Shown in pieces: positions 34,480 to 43,224 of a DNA stretch of 64,000 bases. The notes beneath the pieces are model-generated. The model did no database searches and was not told where the DNA came from. It worked only from the letters and a program-made list of their open reading frames with translations. Every line of letters begins with the position of its first letter. The first letter of the stretch is position 1. The DNA comes from Lachnospiraceae bacterium (GTDB lineage: Bacteria; Bacillota; Clostridia; Lachnospirales; Lachnospiraceae), in NCBI GenBank assembly GCA_004558185.1, contig SFDP01000024.1, forward strand, positions 10,616-74,615. Reading direction: 5' to 3'. The position numbers and the translations under genes are program-made.

Positions 34480-35547
34480 CTATTTTGCCTCCTTTCTCTT
34501 AGCCATTCTAATAAACATTCTTTTAAATACCTGGGAAATGGCAATAAAGATAATGACACATCCCATAATAATATCGATCACTTCCTCCGGCGCTCCCACT
34601 ATGGTCAGCTTGGAGCCTCCATATTTCATTGCTCCGTAGAATATACCGGAAAAAATACAGCCAATAGGATTGGAGCCTGCAATCAGTGCCACTGTAATTC
34701 CCTCGAAGCCGTAGCCTTCCTGTCCGGCAAACTGACTGATACGTCCTCCCATACCCAATACCTGTACCGCACCGCCTATACCGGCCAGGGCACCAGAGAT
34801 TCCCAAAGCTGTAAGGATGGATTTATTGGCATTGATACCGCCGAAGGTGGCTGCTTCTTTATTAAACCCAACTGCCTTCAGCTTGTAACCAAGAGTGGTT
34901 TTTTCAATAATTACCCAGATACCGACAGCTACAACCACTGCAAGAAGGAAGCCCCAATTGGCCCCATTGCAGTTAAGCGCCTTGAGCATTCCTTCCGGAA
35001 GGAGCAATCTGGCAGAATCCAGTACATTTTTAGTCGCCTCTCCGCTCCCCTCCTTATGCAGGGCATCTGTATTTACCATATAATTGGACAGATAAAAGGC
35101 CAGCCAGTTGAACATAATGTAAGATAAAACCTCATGAATTCCCCGCTTTACCTTCATCAGCCCCACCAGATAGGACCAGAAAAAGCCGGCTGCGGCTGCT
35201 GCCAGAATACACAGCGGTGCATGAATGATTGGAGGCAGTTTGACCAGAATACCTACTGCACAGGCAGCCAGCGCCCCTACCACGAACTGTCCCTCTGCAC
35301 CGATATTGAACACACCCGTTCTCAGGGAAAAGGCTACGCTTAAGCCGGTAAAAATCAAAGGACTGGCATATACCAATGTCCAGATCATATATTTGGGTTT
35401 CCCGATAACACCATCAATCAATTTTCCATAGGCTACTGAGGGACTGATTCCCGCCACTGCCAGGAAAATAGCTCCAATAATAAATCCGATAACGATGGCG
35501 ATCAGTGTATACAGCACATTTACTTCCAGAATACTCTTCTTTTTCAT
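34480..35547 (-). CDS. nucleoside ABC transporter permease (first)
   Basis: A 355-residue membrane protein of the YufP/NupP-like type. Motifs are SLRTGVFNIGAEGQFVVGA near residue 75 and LKAVGFNKEAATFGGINA in the coupling loop near residue 225. About nine helices are visible. It overlaps the ATPase gene by four bases and abuts the second permease gene. An AGGAGG ribosome binding site lies inside the ATPase gene end. Together they form a heterodimeric membrane channel for nucleoside uptake. Confidence 0.88.
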   Translation of the reverse strand: MKKKSILEVNVLYTLIAIVIGFIIGAIFLAVAGISPSVAYGKLIDGVIGKPKYMIWTLVYASPLIFTGLSVAFSLRTGVFNIGAEGQFVVGALAACAVGILVKLPPIIHAPLCILAAAAAGFFWSYLVGLMKVKRGIHEVLSYIMFNWLAFYLSNYMVNTDALHKEGSGEATKNVLDSARLLLPEGMLKALNCNGANWGFLLAVVVAVGIWVIIEKTTLGYKLKAVGFNKEAATFGGINANKSILTALGISGALAGIGGAVQVLGMGGRISQFAGQEGYGFEGITVALIAGSNPIGCIFSGIFYGAMKYGGSKLTIVGAPEEVIDIIMGCVIIFIAISQVFKRMFIRMAKRKEAK

Positions 35548-37100
35548 GTCCGTTTACCTCCTGCCATTAAGAAGCCAAGCTCCTTCTCATCCGTTTTCTT
35601 ACTTACAATTTCTTCTCTGGATACCGTACCTGTTATTTTCCCTTCGGAAATAACCATAATACGGTCAGATAAGCTCATGATCTCATCCAGCTCAAAGGAT
35701 ACCAATAGAACCGCACGATTCCTGTTTCTTTGCTCCACCAGATATTTGTGCACAAATTCAATGGCGCCTACATCCAGTCCACGGGTAGGGTTTACTGCAA
35801 TCAGAAGCTCCTTATCATTGGTAATTTCTCTGGCAATGATTACCTTTTGCTGATTGCCGCCGGACAAAGTTGCTGCGGGCCGCCCCTCTGTTCCTCTGGG
35901 GCGGATATCGAACTTCTCCATCAGGGCGGTTGCATTCTGCCTGATTGCCTTTCGATTCAAAAATCCCTTATGGGCATAGGGCTCTTCATTAAAGTGCTGC
36001 AGAATCATATTGTCCTCATTGGAAAACTCCAAAACCAGACCATGCTTATGCCGGTCGGCAGGTATACTGGAAATTCCTGCATCAAAGGTTTCCTTGGGGG
36101 TACGATTGAAGACATCCCTGCCCATGACCCTTATCTCTCCTGATTCAGCCTTTCTCAAACCCGTAAGAATCTCTACCAGCTCTGTCTGACCGTTTCCATC
36201 GACACCTGCAAGTCCTACAATTTCTCCCTTACGCACATCCAGATCCAATCCGTTGAGTACCTCTACTCCCCGATAATCTTTGGCACGAATATTCTTTACC
36301 TCAAGAACGATCTCACCCGGTTCCTGTTCCTTTTTTTCTACCTTGAAGTTTACATCCCGGCCTACCATCATGGCGGCAAGATCATTCTCACTTATTCCCT
36401 CAACATCTACCGTATCAATATATTTTCCCTGGCGAATGATGGTACAGCGGTCAGAGGAAGCAGTGATTTCCTTCAGCTTATGAGTAATTAAAATGATGCT
36501 TTTCCCATCTGCTGTCAGATTCTCGATAATGGTCAGCAATCCTTCTATTTCCTGTGGAGTAAGAGATGCGGTGGGCTCGTCAAGAATCAGCACATCTGCT
36601 CCCCGATAGAGTACCTTTAGAATTTCCACCCTCTGCTGCATACCTACAGAAATATCTTCAATCTTTGCTTCCGGATCAATACTCATGTGATAGCGTTCAG
36701 ACAGCTCCAGAATCCTTTTTCTGGCCGTATCCCGGTCTACAACCAGGCCTTTCACCGGCTCCATACCCAAAATAATATTGTCCAATACGGTAAACGGCTG
36801 GATCAGCATAAAGTGCTGGTGAACCATACCTATTCCAATGTCAATGGCATCCTTCGGACTGTTAAAGCTCACCTGCTTTCCATTGATGAAAATCTGCCCC
36901 TGGGTAGGCTTGTACAATCCGCACAGGACATTCATCAGCGTACTCTTACCTGCACCGTTTTCTCCCAGAACAGCATGGACTTCCCCTTTATGCACGACCA
37001 ACTGAATATGATCATTTGCCGTAAAGTCACCGAATTTCTTCACAATGTCCTTCATTTCAATCACAACCGCACTTTTGTCCATGTGACTTACTCTTCCCAA
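35544..37100 (-). CDS. nucleoside ABC transporter ATPase, double domain
   Basis: A 518-residue ATPase with two ABC cassettes in tandem, as in YufO/NupO and sugar importers of the same type. The first Walker A is GENGAGKST. The second is the degenerate GVDGNGQTE usual for the family. Signatures are ISVGMQQRVEI and LSGGNQQKVI. The start is TTG at 37100, eight bases after GGAGG. The ATG six codons on (37082) would fit the family N-terminus but lacks a well-placed site. It lies 16 bases after the yjjW-like gene, so the glycyl-radical genes and transporter seem to be one transcript. Confidence 0.9.
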   Translation of the reverse strand: MGRVSHMDKSAVVIEMKDIVKKFGDFTANDHIQLVVHKGEVHAVLGENGAGKSTLMNVLCGLYKPTQGQIFINGKQVSFNSPKDAIDIGIGMVHQHFMLIQPFTVLDNIILGMEPVKGLVVDRDTARKRILELSERYHMSIDPEAKIEDISVGMQQRVEILKVLYRGADVLILDEPTASLTPQEIEGLLTIIENLTADGKSIILITHKLKEITASSDRCTIIRQGKYIDTVDVEGISENDLAAMMVGRDVNFKVEKKEQEPGEIVLEVKNIRAKDYRGVEVLNGLDLDVRKGEIVGLAGVDGNGQTELVEILTGLRKAESGEIRVMGRDVFNRTPKETFDAGISSIPADRHKHGLVLEFSNEDNMILQHFNEEPYAHKGFLNRKAIRQNATALMEKFDIRPRGTEGRPAATLSGGNQQKVIIAREITNDKELLIAVNPTRGLDVGAIEFVHKYLVEQRNRNRAVLLVSFELDEIMSLSDRIMVISEGKITGTVSREEIVSKKTDEKELGFLMAGGKRT

Positions 37101-37116
37101 AATTCCCGCCTCCTTT

Positions 37117-37959
37117 TCATATCATGACTATTTTTCTATATCCCTTCGCCCTGATCAGTTCCGCCAGCTCCTCTAAAAAATCCGGTGAGGGAATCTGATA
37201 GCCTGAATACTCCTTTCGAACGCCCATCGGCCGGTAGGCAATGAGCTTTATTCTTATGTCCTCTCTTGCTTTGCAGTCTGAAAGCAAGTCAGCAATGTGG
37301 CTCACACTCTCTCTTGCATCATACAAGTCCTGTACAACTACCACACGTATCTCTTCCAGCTTACCCTCTGCCAAAAGAAAACGTACATTTTCCAACACCG
37401 TTTCATTGGAGAATCCCGTAATCCTTTCATGATCTGTCCGGTCAAAGGCTTTTATGTCCAGCATTACCCCGTCTGTTACCCGCAGCAGCTCCGGGTACTG
37501 ACAAAAGGGAATAGTTCCGTTACTGTCAATCAGGGTTCCCAGGCCAGCCTGCGCAGCAAGAGTAAACAATTCGAGCAGAAACTCAGGATAGAGCATACAT
37601 TCTCCTCCGGAAACGGTTACTCCGCGAATAAAGGGAATCTGATGCTTTACCACTTCGTATACCTCTTTTGCCGTCATTTCTCTTACCTTGGGTGAACTGC
37701 TGTGTGGGCAGACCCTGATGCAGGTATCGCAAAGCAGACATTTTTCCGAATGAAAATTTACTTTTTTATTCCTGTCAAATGTCAGGGCTTTGGCAGGACA
37801 CTGGCTTACACAAATACCGCAGTTTTCACAAACCACCCTGGTTTCCGGATTATGGCAGTATTTACAGTTAAGGTTACAGCCCTGTAAAAATACGGCTGTT
37901 CGGTTACCCGGTCCATCTACGCTGCTAAAGGGAATGATCCGATTTACTATAGCCTTCAT
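37117..37959 (-). CDS. yjjW: YjjW-type glycyl-radical enzyme activase, radical SAM
   Basis: A 280-residue radical SAM protein. The SAM cluster motif is CNLNCKYCHNP (CxxxCxxC). A two-cluster ferredoxin insert follows with CENCGICVSQCP and CLLCDTCIRVCP. The GGE motif lies in TVSGGECMLYPEF. This is the design of glycyl-radical activases, and adjacency to a YjjI-like gene identifies it as YjjW. It would abstract a hydrogen from the conserved Gly of YjjI. The start and the YjjI stop share one base (TGATG), so the two are translationally coupled. Confidence 0.9.
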   Translation of the reverse strand: MKAIVNRIIPFSSVDGPGNRTAVFLQGCNLNCKYCHNPETRVVCENCGICVSQCPAKALTFDRNKKVNFHSEKCLLCDTCIRVCPHSSSPKVREMTAKEVYEVVKHQIPFIRGVTVSGGECMLYPEFLLELFTLAAQAGLGTLIDSNGTIPFCQYPELLRVTDGVMLDIKAFDRTDHERITGFSNETVLENVRFLLAEGKLEEIRVVVVQDLYDARESVSHIADLLSDCKAREDIRIKLIAYRPMGVRKEYSGYQIPSPDFLEELAELIRAKGYRKIVMI

Positions 37960-39503
37960 CAGCGTACTTTTCTTTCCAAAATCTTCCCATTTTGGGCAGC
38001 CCCCAGTCCCAATGCAGTGGTATCCTGTAAAACCGCTTCTCCCTTATCCAGCTTATCCATTTCTGAGCGTTTTACCAGATAGCCGGTAATACGAATAACA
38101 TCACTGTCACTGCTATAGAAGGATAAATAACGTATATCCCGCTTAAAGGCTCCTTTAACAATATCCAGAACATATTCCGGATTTTTGTGTACCGTAAGAT
38201 CAATGGGGAAAATATCTCCGGTGCCGGAAGGAAAATACCGGTGAAATTTGCTGATGACCAGCAGCTGTTCAACCAGCTCTTTTGGCTCCTCTCCAATGGG
38301 AATTCTGGTTCCCGGGCTAATGCCCTTGTCCTCAGCTATTCCCACCTGGGCATGGAGAAGAAAATGGTTTTCTGTAACCTCGCAATATGGATTACAATGA
38401 TTGCGATTAAAGGTATCAATAATATCCATAATCTCTACACCCAACTGATTGGCATATTCATCATGGCCAAAGCGTTCCTGCCTGCCCTCCTTTTCCAGGA
38501 GAGTATTCACGCATTCTGCCAAACCTACCAGGCCAAACATGGCCGTAAATCGATCTCTATGGATAAAGCCTTCTTTTGCCAGAAAATTATTTTCAAAAAA
38601 TCCACTTTCCTCCACCTCGAAACGGATTCGTTGGTCCATATAGGCAGCCATGATTTCCATTACACAGGGAAGCTCTTTCTCCATAAACTGCCGGATATTC
38701 TCTGCCCGCTTTGCGATGTTGGAGAGAATAAGCCGACAAAGGGTATAAGCCCCTCCACCTAAGGGAAGGCCGTTATAACAGCTTGCAATTACATATCTCT
38801 CACTCAATTCATTCCTGAACATTCTGTCATTGGCAAAGCTGGGCTTTGCACTGTGCAGAGCACATTCTACCGCTTTGAGTGCAAAGTCATCCTCCGTTAT
38901 CCCCTCTTCATATTTCAGGGTAAGATTCGGTACGGCCTGCTCAAGCTGCTGCTCTACCTCCAGAATCAGTCTTCCCGCTTTTGTACTTTTAGGCCCGATA
39001 TTGGCATGAGAAAAGGAATCCAGGATAGTCCTGTCCATATGGACAAAGAACAGCTTCAGGAGCTTCTTTGCCTCATCCTCAGTAACCGTATCGATATAGG
39101 GCTCCAGAAGAGTATCAAGCTGCCCGGTATAAACGGGGAAATTGGTTACACTGGGAACGTGCTTGTAAAAAATCAACAAATGGTTTAATACTTCATACAG
39201 ATCCCTGGGTGGCTCCAACTGCAGAAATTTACTTCCCTCTCTTAAAAACTTTTCATAGTCAGGGATAATATACCGGGGGCGCAAAGGAGCATTTCCTTCT
39301 GCCAGATCACAGATACACTTTTCTCCATTTTCAGGCTCCAGAAGTTCCTTCAGTCCCTCCGGTAAATCAAGAACCTCTAAAAGTGAGTCCGCTGCTATGG
39401 CAAGATTAGCTACCTTCTGCTCATGCGTCAGCACAGGACTTTGGATTATTCCCAATATCCTTTCTCTGGTCTCTTCTACTCTTTCCATTGATATTTTTCT
39501 CAT
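37959..39503 (-). CDS. yjjI: YjjI-family glycyl-radical enzyme
   Basis: A 514-residue protein of the YjjI type, shorter than pyruvate formate-lyase (about 760). The radical-bearing Gly lies in VIRITGYLVKRS at residue 474, 40 residues from the end. A candidate thiyl Cys is in ASCYNGLPLGGGAYTLC, near the middle. The reaction of YjjI is not established to my knowledge. In Escherichia coli its gene lies near deoCABD, and here it lies within a nucleoside uptake and deo cluster. Start at the ATG at 39503 with GGAGG five bases upstream. The ATG at 39524 would place that site inside the gene. Confidence 0.9.
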   Translation of the reverse strand: MRKISMERVEETRERILGIIQSPVLTHEQKVANLAIAADSLLEVLDLPEGLKELLEPENGEKCICDLAEGNAPLRPRYIIPDYEKFLREGSKFLQLEPPRDLYEVLNHLLIFYKHVPSVTNFPVYTGQLDTLLEPYIDTVTEDEAKKLLKLFFVHMDRTILDSFSHANIGPKSTKAGRLILEVEQQLEQAVPNLTLKYEEGITEDDFALKAVECALHSAKPSFANDRMFRNELSERYVIASCYNGLPLGGGAYTLCRLILSNIAKRAENIRQFMEKELPCVMEIMAAYMDQRIRFEVEESGFFENNFLAKEGFIHRDRFTAMFGLVGLAECVNTLLEKEGRQERFGHDEYANQLGVEIMDIIDTFNRNHCNPYCEVTENHFLLHAQVGIAEDKGISPGTRIPIGEEPKELVEQLLVISKFHRYFPSGTGDIFPIDLTVHKNPEYVLDIVKGAFKRDIRYLSFYSSDSDVIRITGYLVKRSEMDKLDKGEAVLQDTTALGLGAAQNGKILERKVR

Positions 39504-39614
39504 CCTTACCTCCCATACCGGCATCCTTTTACCATCATTCTTTATCCCGTTTATTTGGAAATCTGTCCTGAGGCTTTGGACTGACCGCAGCCTCAGGGCA
39601 GCTATCCTCTTGGA

Positions 39615-40715
39615 TTAGTCTAATTCATAAACATCGCCGTATGCAGCTTCAAAGGCATCCTTTGAGTCAGGAACGGTGATTTCACCGGAAATAATTTTTT
39701 CCTTAACTTCATTTACCGCAGTAACTACTTCCTCCGGAAGAAGATCTGTAGTAGGTGCAATATCCACACCTTCATTTGTCAAATCATAAACAGCAACGCC
39801 ACCCTTCAATGTGCCTTCTGCAAGCTGCGAAACAGTAGAATATACTGCATTATCAACACGCTTCATTGCAGAGGTAATTACCGTTTCGGGTGCCAGATAG
39901 CTCTGGTCACTGTCTACACCGATTGCCATGATTCCTTTGGACTGACATTCAGAGATCACACCGGTACCGGTAGCACCTGCAGCATGGAATACCACGTCAG
40001 CGCCATTGGTAACGAAGTTGGTGGTAAGGGTGGTTCCCATTGCCGGATCACCAAAATTATTGGCATTACCCTGCTGAATCTTTGCATTAGGGTTAGCATC
40101 CAAAACACCTGCACAGTAGCCATAGCCAAACAGATGCATCACATCACTTGCCATACCAAGAACGAAACCTACATTGTCCTTTTCGGTCATTAAACCTGCC
40201 ACATAGCCAACCAGGTAGGAAGCCTGTTCCTGCTTGAAGGTAAGACAGGTTACGTTGGCAAGATCTGCACAACTGCTGTCATCAATAATCGCAAAATTTA
40301 CATCAGGATTAGCTTCTGCTGCTGCTCTGGTAGCATCTGCCAAAAGGAAGCCTACGCTGATAATCAGGTCATAGTCTTCATCAATAAAGGTTTCAATATT
40401 AGGTGCATAATCAGCATCGGTTGAGGAAGAAAGATAGTTTACTTCTACCCCGAAGTCCTTTGCTGCCTTCTGTAATCCTTCCCAGGCGGACTGGTTGAAG
40501 GACTGATCCTCTACTCCGCCGGTATCTGTTACCAGTCCGATTTTCAGGCCTTCCCCGGACACTGCAGTATCCGTACCTGCTTCTTCAGTAACTGCACTTT
40601 CACTTCCTGTACTTTCGGTACCTGTGTTACCGTTTCCTGTGTTCTGACCACCACACGCCACCAGGGAAAGTGCCATGGTAGTAGCCAATACTACTGCCAA
40701 TAGTTTCTTTTTCAT
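39615..40715 (-). CDS. BMP-family nucleoside-binding lipoprotein
   Basis: A 366-residue exported lipoprotein. The signal peptide ends LSLVACGGQ with the lipobox Cys. A short Gly/Thr/Ser linker follows, then the BMP/Med domain starting LKIGLVTDTGGVEDQSFNQS, typical of nucleoside receptors such as PnrA and BmpA. Residues of the sugar site (DQSFN and the conserved acidic DSDQS) are visible. It is the receptor for the ABC transporter encoded further along the same strand. The glycyl-radical gene pair sits between them. AAAGGAG lies upstream of the start. Confidence 0.9.
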   Translation of the reverse strand: MKKKLLAVVLATTMALSLVACGGQNTGNGNTGTESTGSESAVTEEAGTDTAVSGEGLKIGLVTDTGGVEDQSFNQSAWEGLQKAAKDFGVEVNYLSSSTDADYAPNIETFIDEDYDLIISVGFLLADATRAAAEANPDVNFAIIDDSSCADLANVTCLTFKQEQASYLVGYVAGLMTEKDNVGFVLGMASDVMHLFGYGYCAGVLDANPNAKIQQGNANNFGDPAMGTTLTTNFVTNGADVVFHAAGATGTGVISECQSKGIMAIGVDSDQSYLAPETVITSAMKRVDNAVYSTVSQLAEGTLKGGVAVYDLTNEGVDIAPTTDLLPEEVVTAVNEVKEKIISGEITVPDSKDAFEAAYGDVYELD

Positions 40716-40779
40716 AATTCTTCTTCTCCTTTTTCTTTTTTATTAAAATGGATAGACTCCAATTTAATCCTTTGATCAA

Positions 40780-41484
40780 CTATTCCGTTTCCAGCTTCAT
40801 CTGACTGTACTGCTTTCGGTTCATGCAAATTTTCCCGCCTTCCACACTGATCCTCTCTTCCTTTTTCAGCTTCTGAATGCTTCGCTGAACGCTTCTGACA
40901 TGAAAGCCCAGTCTCTCAGCCAACTGTGTCTGTGTTTTCTGCAGTTTCATCTGTCCCTTGCTGCCATTCTTTTCGTAGGATTCCACCAAATACAGCATTA
41001 ATCTTTTTTTGCAGTTGGAAAAAAACCATTTGCGTTCACCGGAGGTCTGATTGCTTAATCCGTTCATCAGATTTTGTGTCCGCATAAATAACGCATTCAC
41101 ATCCTTTTTCATCCATTCCAGATAAACCGCTGAAGGAATAATCAGCACCTCTCCGTCTGTAGCCGCCCGTATGGTTGCCCTGTATTCGGAAATACCACCG
41201 AAGATTTCAAAATCGCCTACTACGGACATCTGTGGGAATTCCATGAACAGATAGACACTTCCTACCAAAGGTAAATCCAGGCCTATGGCCTTTCCCTTGA
41301 TTATGATATAAACGTATCTGCTGGGAGCAGCGCTCTGAATCAGCACCTCATCTCTCACCATCCGGGTATGCTTAATTGTGGAAATCACCTCATCCGGACA
41401 GTTTTCGAACAGACGACAGAGGTACTTGTGGTCATGCTCCGGCAACTGTCCGATAATTTGTAAAAGCTGGTCTTTGGATTTCAT
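40780..41484 (-). CDS. Crp/Fnr-family transcriptional regulator
   Basis: A 234-residue regulator. A cyclic-nucleotide-type beta-barrel (about 25-140) with no cysteine cluster of the Fnr type is followed by a long helix and a winged HTH with TQTQLAERLGFHVRSVQRSIQKL. It probably senses a small ligand. It lies between the cytidine deaminase and the BMP lipoprotein genes, so control of the nucleoside genes is likely by position. The start codon is ATG, preceded by a promoter at 41523-41552. Confidence 0.85.
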   Translation of the reverse strand: MKSKDQLLQIIGQLPEHDHKYLCRLFENCPDEVISTIKHTRMVRDEVLIQSAAPSRYVYIIIKGKAIGLDLPLVGSVYLFMEFPQMSVVGDFEIFGGISEYRATIRAATDGEVLIIPSAVYLEWMKKDVNALFMRTQNLMNGLSNQTSGERKWFFSNCKKRLMLYLVESYEKNGSKGQMKLQKTQTQLAERLGFHVRSVQRSIQKLKKEERISVEGGKICMNRKQYSQMKLETE

Positions 41485-41522
41485 CGTTTTTTTCCTCGTT
41501 CATTGTACCTGTTTTATCGCTG

Positions 41523-41552
41523 ATTGTAAAGTTTACTGTCGGTTTCAGTCAA
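41523..41552 (-). promoter_or_regulatory. probable promoter of Crp/Fnr regulator
   Basis: On the minus strand TTGACT, 18 bases, TACAAT, ending 38 bases before the gene start. The spacer contains no obvious binding palindrome. Confidence 0.6.
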
Positions 41553-41580
41553 ATCATCTATCTGCTTAAATTGTATCTGT

Positions 41581-41626
41581 AGAAATACATAAAAAAAACG
41601 ACACTTGTCATGTTTTTTATGTTTCT
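41581..41626. terminator. AT-rich inverted repeat, terminator-like or operator
   Basis: Arms AGAAATACATAAAAAA and TTTTTTATGTTTCT pair with one bulged base, and an inner GACA pairs with TGTC. T-runs occur on both strands. It lies 28 bases upstream of the regulator promoter and 130 bases after the cytidine deaminase gene. It could be a second terminator or a regulator binding site. Confidence 0.5.
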
Positions 41627-41698
41627 ATCTTTTCCACAAAAACATCTAACTATTTCCTGAAATTTCCCCATGTTATTGTTCAATTTTAACAGAAAACA

Positions 41699-41756
41699 GG
41701 CTGCTGTAAAACTGATCATCCAAGCCACAGATTTTCGCTTTACAGCAGCCTTTTTT
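41699..41756. terminator. terminator at the end of cytidine deaminase gene
   Basis: A 12-bp stem (GGCTGCTGTAAA / TTTACAGCAGCC). On the minus strand a weak TGTTTTCTGTT follows. On the plus strand TTTTTT follows, overlapping the cdd stop. It probably ends the udp-cdd transcript. Confidence 0.7.
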
Positions 41757-42183
41757 ATGCCAGATTTGCCGGTCCAAATCCTAATGGAAGAAGTTCCTTT
41801 AGTGGATAAACATCATATTCTTTTTTATTTTTTGCCAGAATGATCTCAAACTCTTCCGGGCAGCAAAATTCCATCATTACCTGACGGCAGACTCCGCAGG
41901 GAGCTGCGTACTCCGTCAGACTTTCTCCCTTGCCCCCTACCACGCAGATGGCACGAAACTCCCTGATCCCTTCGCTCACTGCCTTGAAGAAGGCTGTACG
42001 CTCTGCACAATTGGAGGGTCCATAGGCCGCATTTTCAATATTACAGCCGGTATAAATGGTTCCATCTTTTGCCATAAGCGCCGCCCCTACTTTAAATCCC
42101 GAATAGGGGGTATAGGAAAAGGCTCGCTGTGCCAGAGCCGTTTCAATCAGCTTCTCAATCACATCCTGCTTCAATGCTTCCAT
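41755..42183 (-). CDS. cdd: cytidine deaminase
   Basis: A 142-residue zinc enzyme that deaminates (deoxy)cytidine to (deoxy)uridine. The catalytic motifs are GCNIENAAYGPSNCAERTAFF, residues about 45-65, with the zinc Cys and the catalytic Glu, and APCGVCRQVMMEF with two further zinc Cys. It is a homotetrameric-type short form. The start is set by AAGGAGGAG upstream and overlaps the phosphorylase gene by 29 bases. Its product, uridine, is the substrate of the neighbouring phosphorylase. Confidence 0.95.
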   Translation of the reverse strand: MEALKQDVIEKLIETALAQRAFSYTPYSGFKVGAALMAKDGTIYTGCNIENAAYGPSNCAERTAFFKAVSEGIREFRAICVVGGKGESLTEYAAPCGVCRQVMMEFCCPEEFEIILAKNKKEYDVYPLKELLPLGFGPANLA

Positions 42184-42955
42184 TCTCTTTCTCCTCCTTA
42201 ATCAGTTTTCTCAGTGCCTCTACAGCTACCTGGATAGCCAGATCCGTATCATGAACTACCGGATTCTCCAATCCCTCTTTCTCTCTTTCCTGGTTGGCCA
42301 CCACGAGGAAGCAGCTCCCCGCACGGACACGAAGATAATTTGCCACAATAAACAGCGCTGCTGATTCCATCTCAGAGGCCAGACAGCCCATCCTTTTCCA
42401 TGCCTCCCATTTGTTTACCAGCTCATAGCTGACCGGCTTAATTTCCGGCTCATGCTGACCATAGAAAGAATCCTTGCACTGTACCACACCTACATGGTAC
42501 TGTACCTTTTTATCCTTTGCAGCGGCCACCAACGCATTGGTGATCCCCAGGTCGGCTACTGCCGGATACTCAATGGGTGCATATTCCTTACTGGTTCCCT
42601 CCATGCGGATCGCTCCCGTGGCAATCACCACATCTCCGCTCTTTACCTTAAGCTGCATCCCGCCACAGGTACCAATACGAATAAACGTGTCTGCCCCTGA
42701 CTTCACCAGTTCCTCCATGGCAATGGAAGCTGACGGACCACCGATTCCGGTGGAGGTCACACTTACCTTCACTCCTTCCAGATAGCCAGTGTAGGTTACA
42801 TACTCTCTGCTGTCTGCAATCAGCTTTGCATCATCAAAATAGCGGGCAATTTTCTCACACCGTTTGGGATCCCCGGGCATAATGACATAGCGCCCCACAT
42901 CTCCCTTACCTACCTGAATATGATACTGTCTACCGGTATCTTCTGAATACTTCAT
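42155..42955 (-). CDS. udp: uridine-phosphorylase-type nucleoside phosphorylase
   Basis: A 266-residue NP-I family phosphorylase. Visible motifs are YVIMPGDPKRCEKIARYF at the phosphate site, TFIRIGTCGGMQLKVKSGDVV and LASEMESAALFIVA at the ribose site. The length and QYHIQVGKGDVG start are those of uridine phosphorylases, though some members prefer other nucleosides. It is likely to release uracil or thymine from products of Cdd. Start at the ATG at 42955, nine bases after GGAGG. The upstream region is filled by repeat copy B. Confidence 0.9.
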   Translation of the reverse strand: MKYSEDTGRQYHIQVGKGDVGRYVIMPGDPKRCEKIARYFDDAKLIADSREYVTYTGYLEGVKVSVTSTGIGGPSASIAMEELVKSGADTFIRIGTCGGMQLKVKSGDVVIATGAIRMEGTSKEYAPIEYPAVADLGITNALVAAAKDKKVQYHVGVVQCKDSFYGQHEPEIKPVSYELVNKWEAWKRMGCLASEMESAALFIVANYLRVRAGSCFLVVANQEREKEGLENPVVHDTDLAIQVAVEALRKLIKEEKENGSIEAGCD

Positions 42956-42985
42956 AGCCTTATCCCTCCATAGCATTATTTTCCC

Positions 42986-43138
42986 GTAACTATTCAGAAC
43001 CCCATTCGCAAAATCGCTGCTTGGCAGCTTTCCTTTTGCTCATGTGGTTACTTCGCCATATAAATGTTCAATGATATGTCCATTCCTGCAAGCAGGATGT
43101 TCATTTTATTGAACATTTGCCTGGCTCTGAATAGTTAC
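42986..43138. repeat. intergenic repeat, copy B, with terminal inverted repeats
   Basis: A 153-bp element with ends GTAACTATTCAGAACC and GGCTCTGAATAGTTAC. The left 80 bp match copy A almost base for base. The middle is a different sequence that again folds into a long hairpin: AAATGTTCAAT pairs with ATTGAACATTT, and CCTGC pairs with GCAGG around the same AA tip. It lies immediately upstream of the phosphorylase gene, as copy A lies upstream of deoD. Confidence 0.85.
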
Positions 43139-43169
43139 ATTTTCTCTTGTTTTTTATACCATAACACAA

Positions 43170-43213
43170 ATAAAGAAAAAAGGACAAATGTCTTTTTTAA
43201 CAAATGTCCTTTT
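43170..43213 (-). terminator. terminator of amino acid ABC operon
   Basis: AAAAGGACA pairs with TGTCCTTTT around an 18-base loop. On the minus strand the stem is followed by TTTTTTCTTT. It lies 12 bases after the end of the ATPase gene. Confidence 0.8.
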
Positions 43214-43224
43214 ATGCTATCTCT

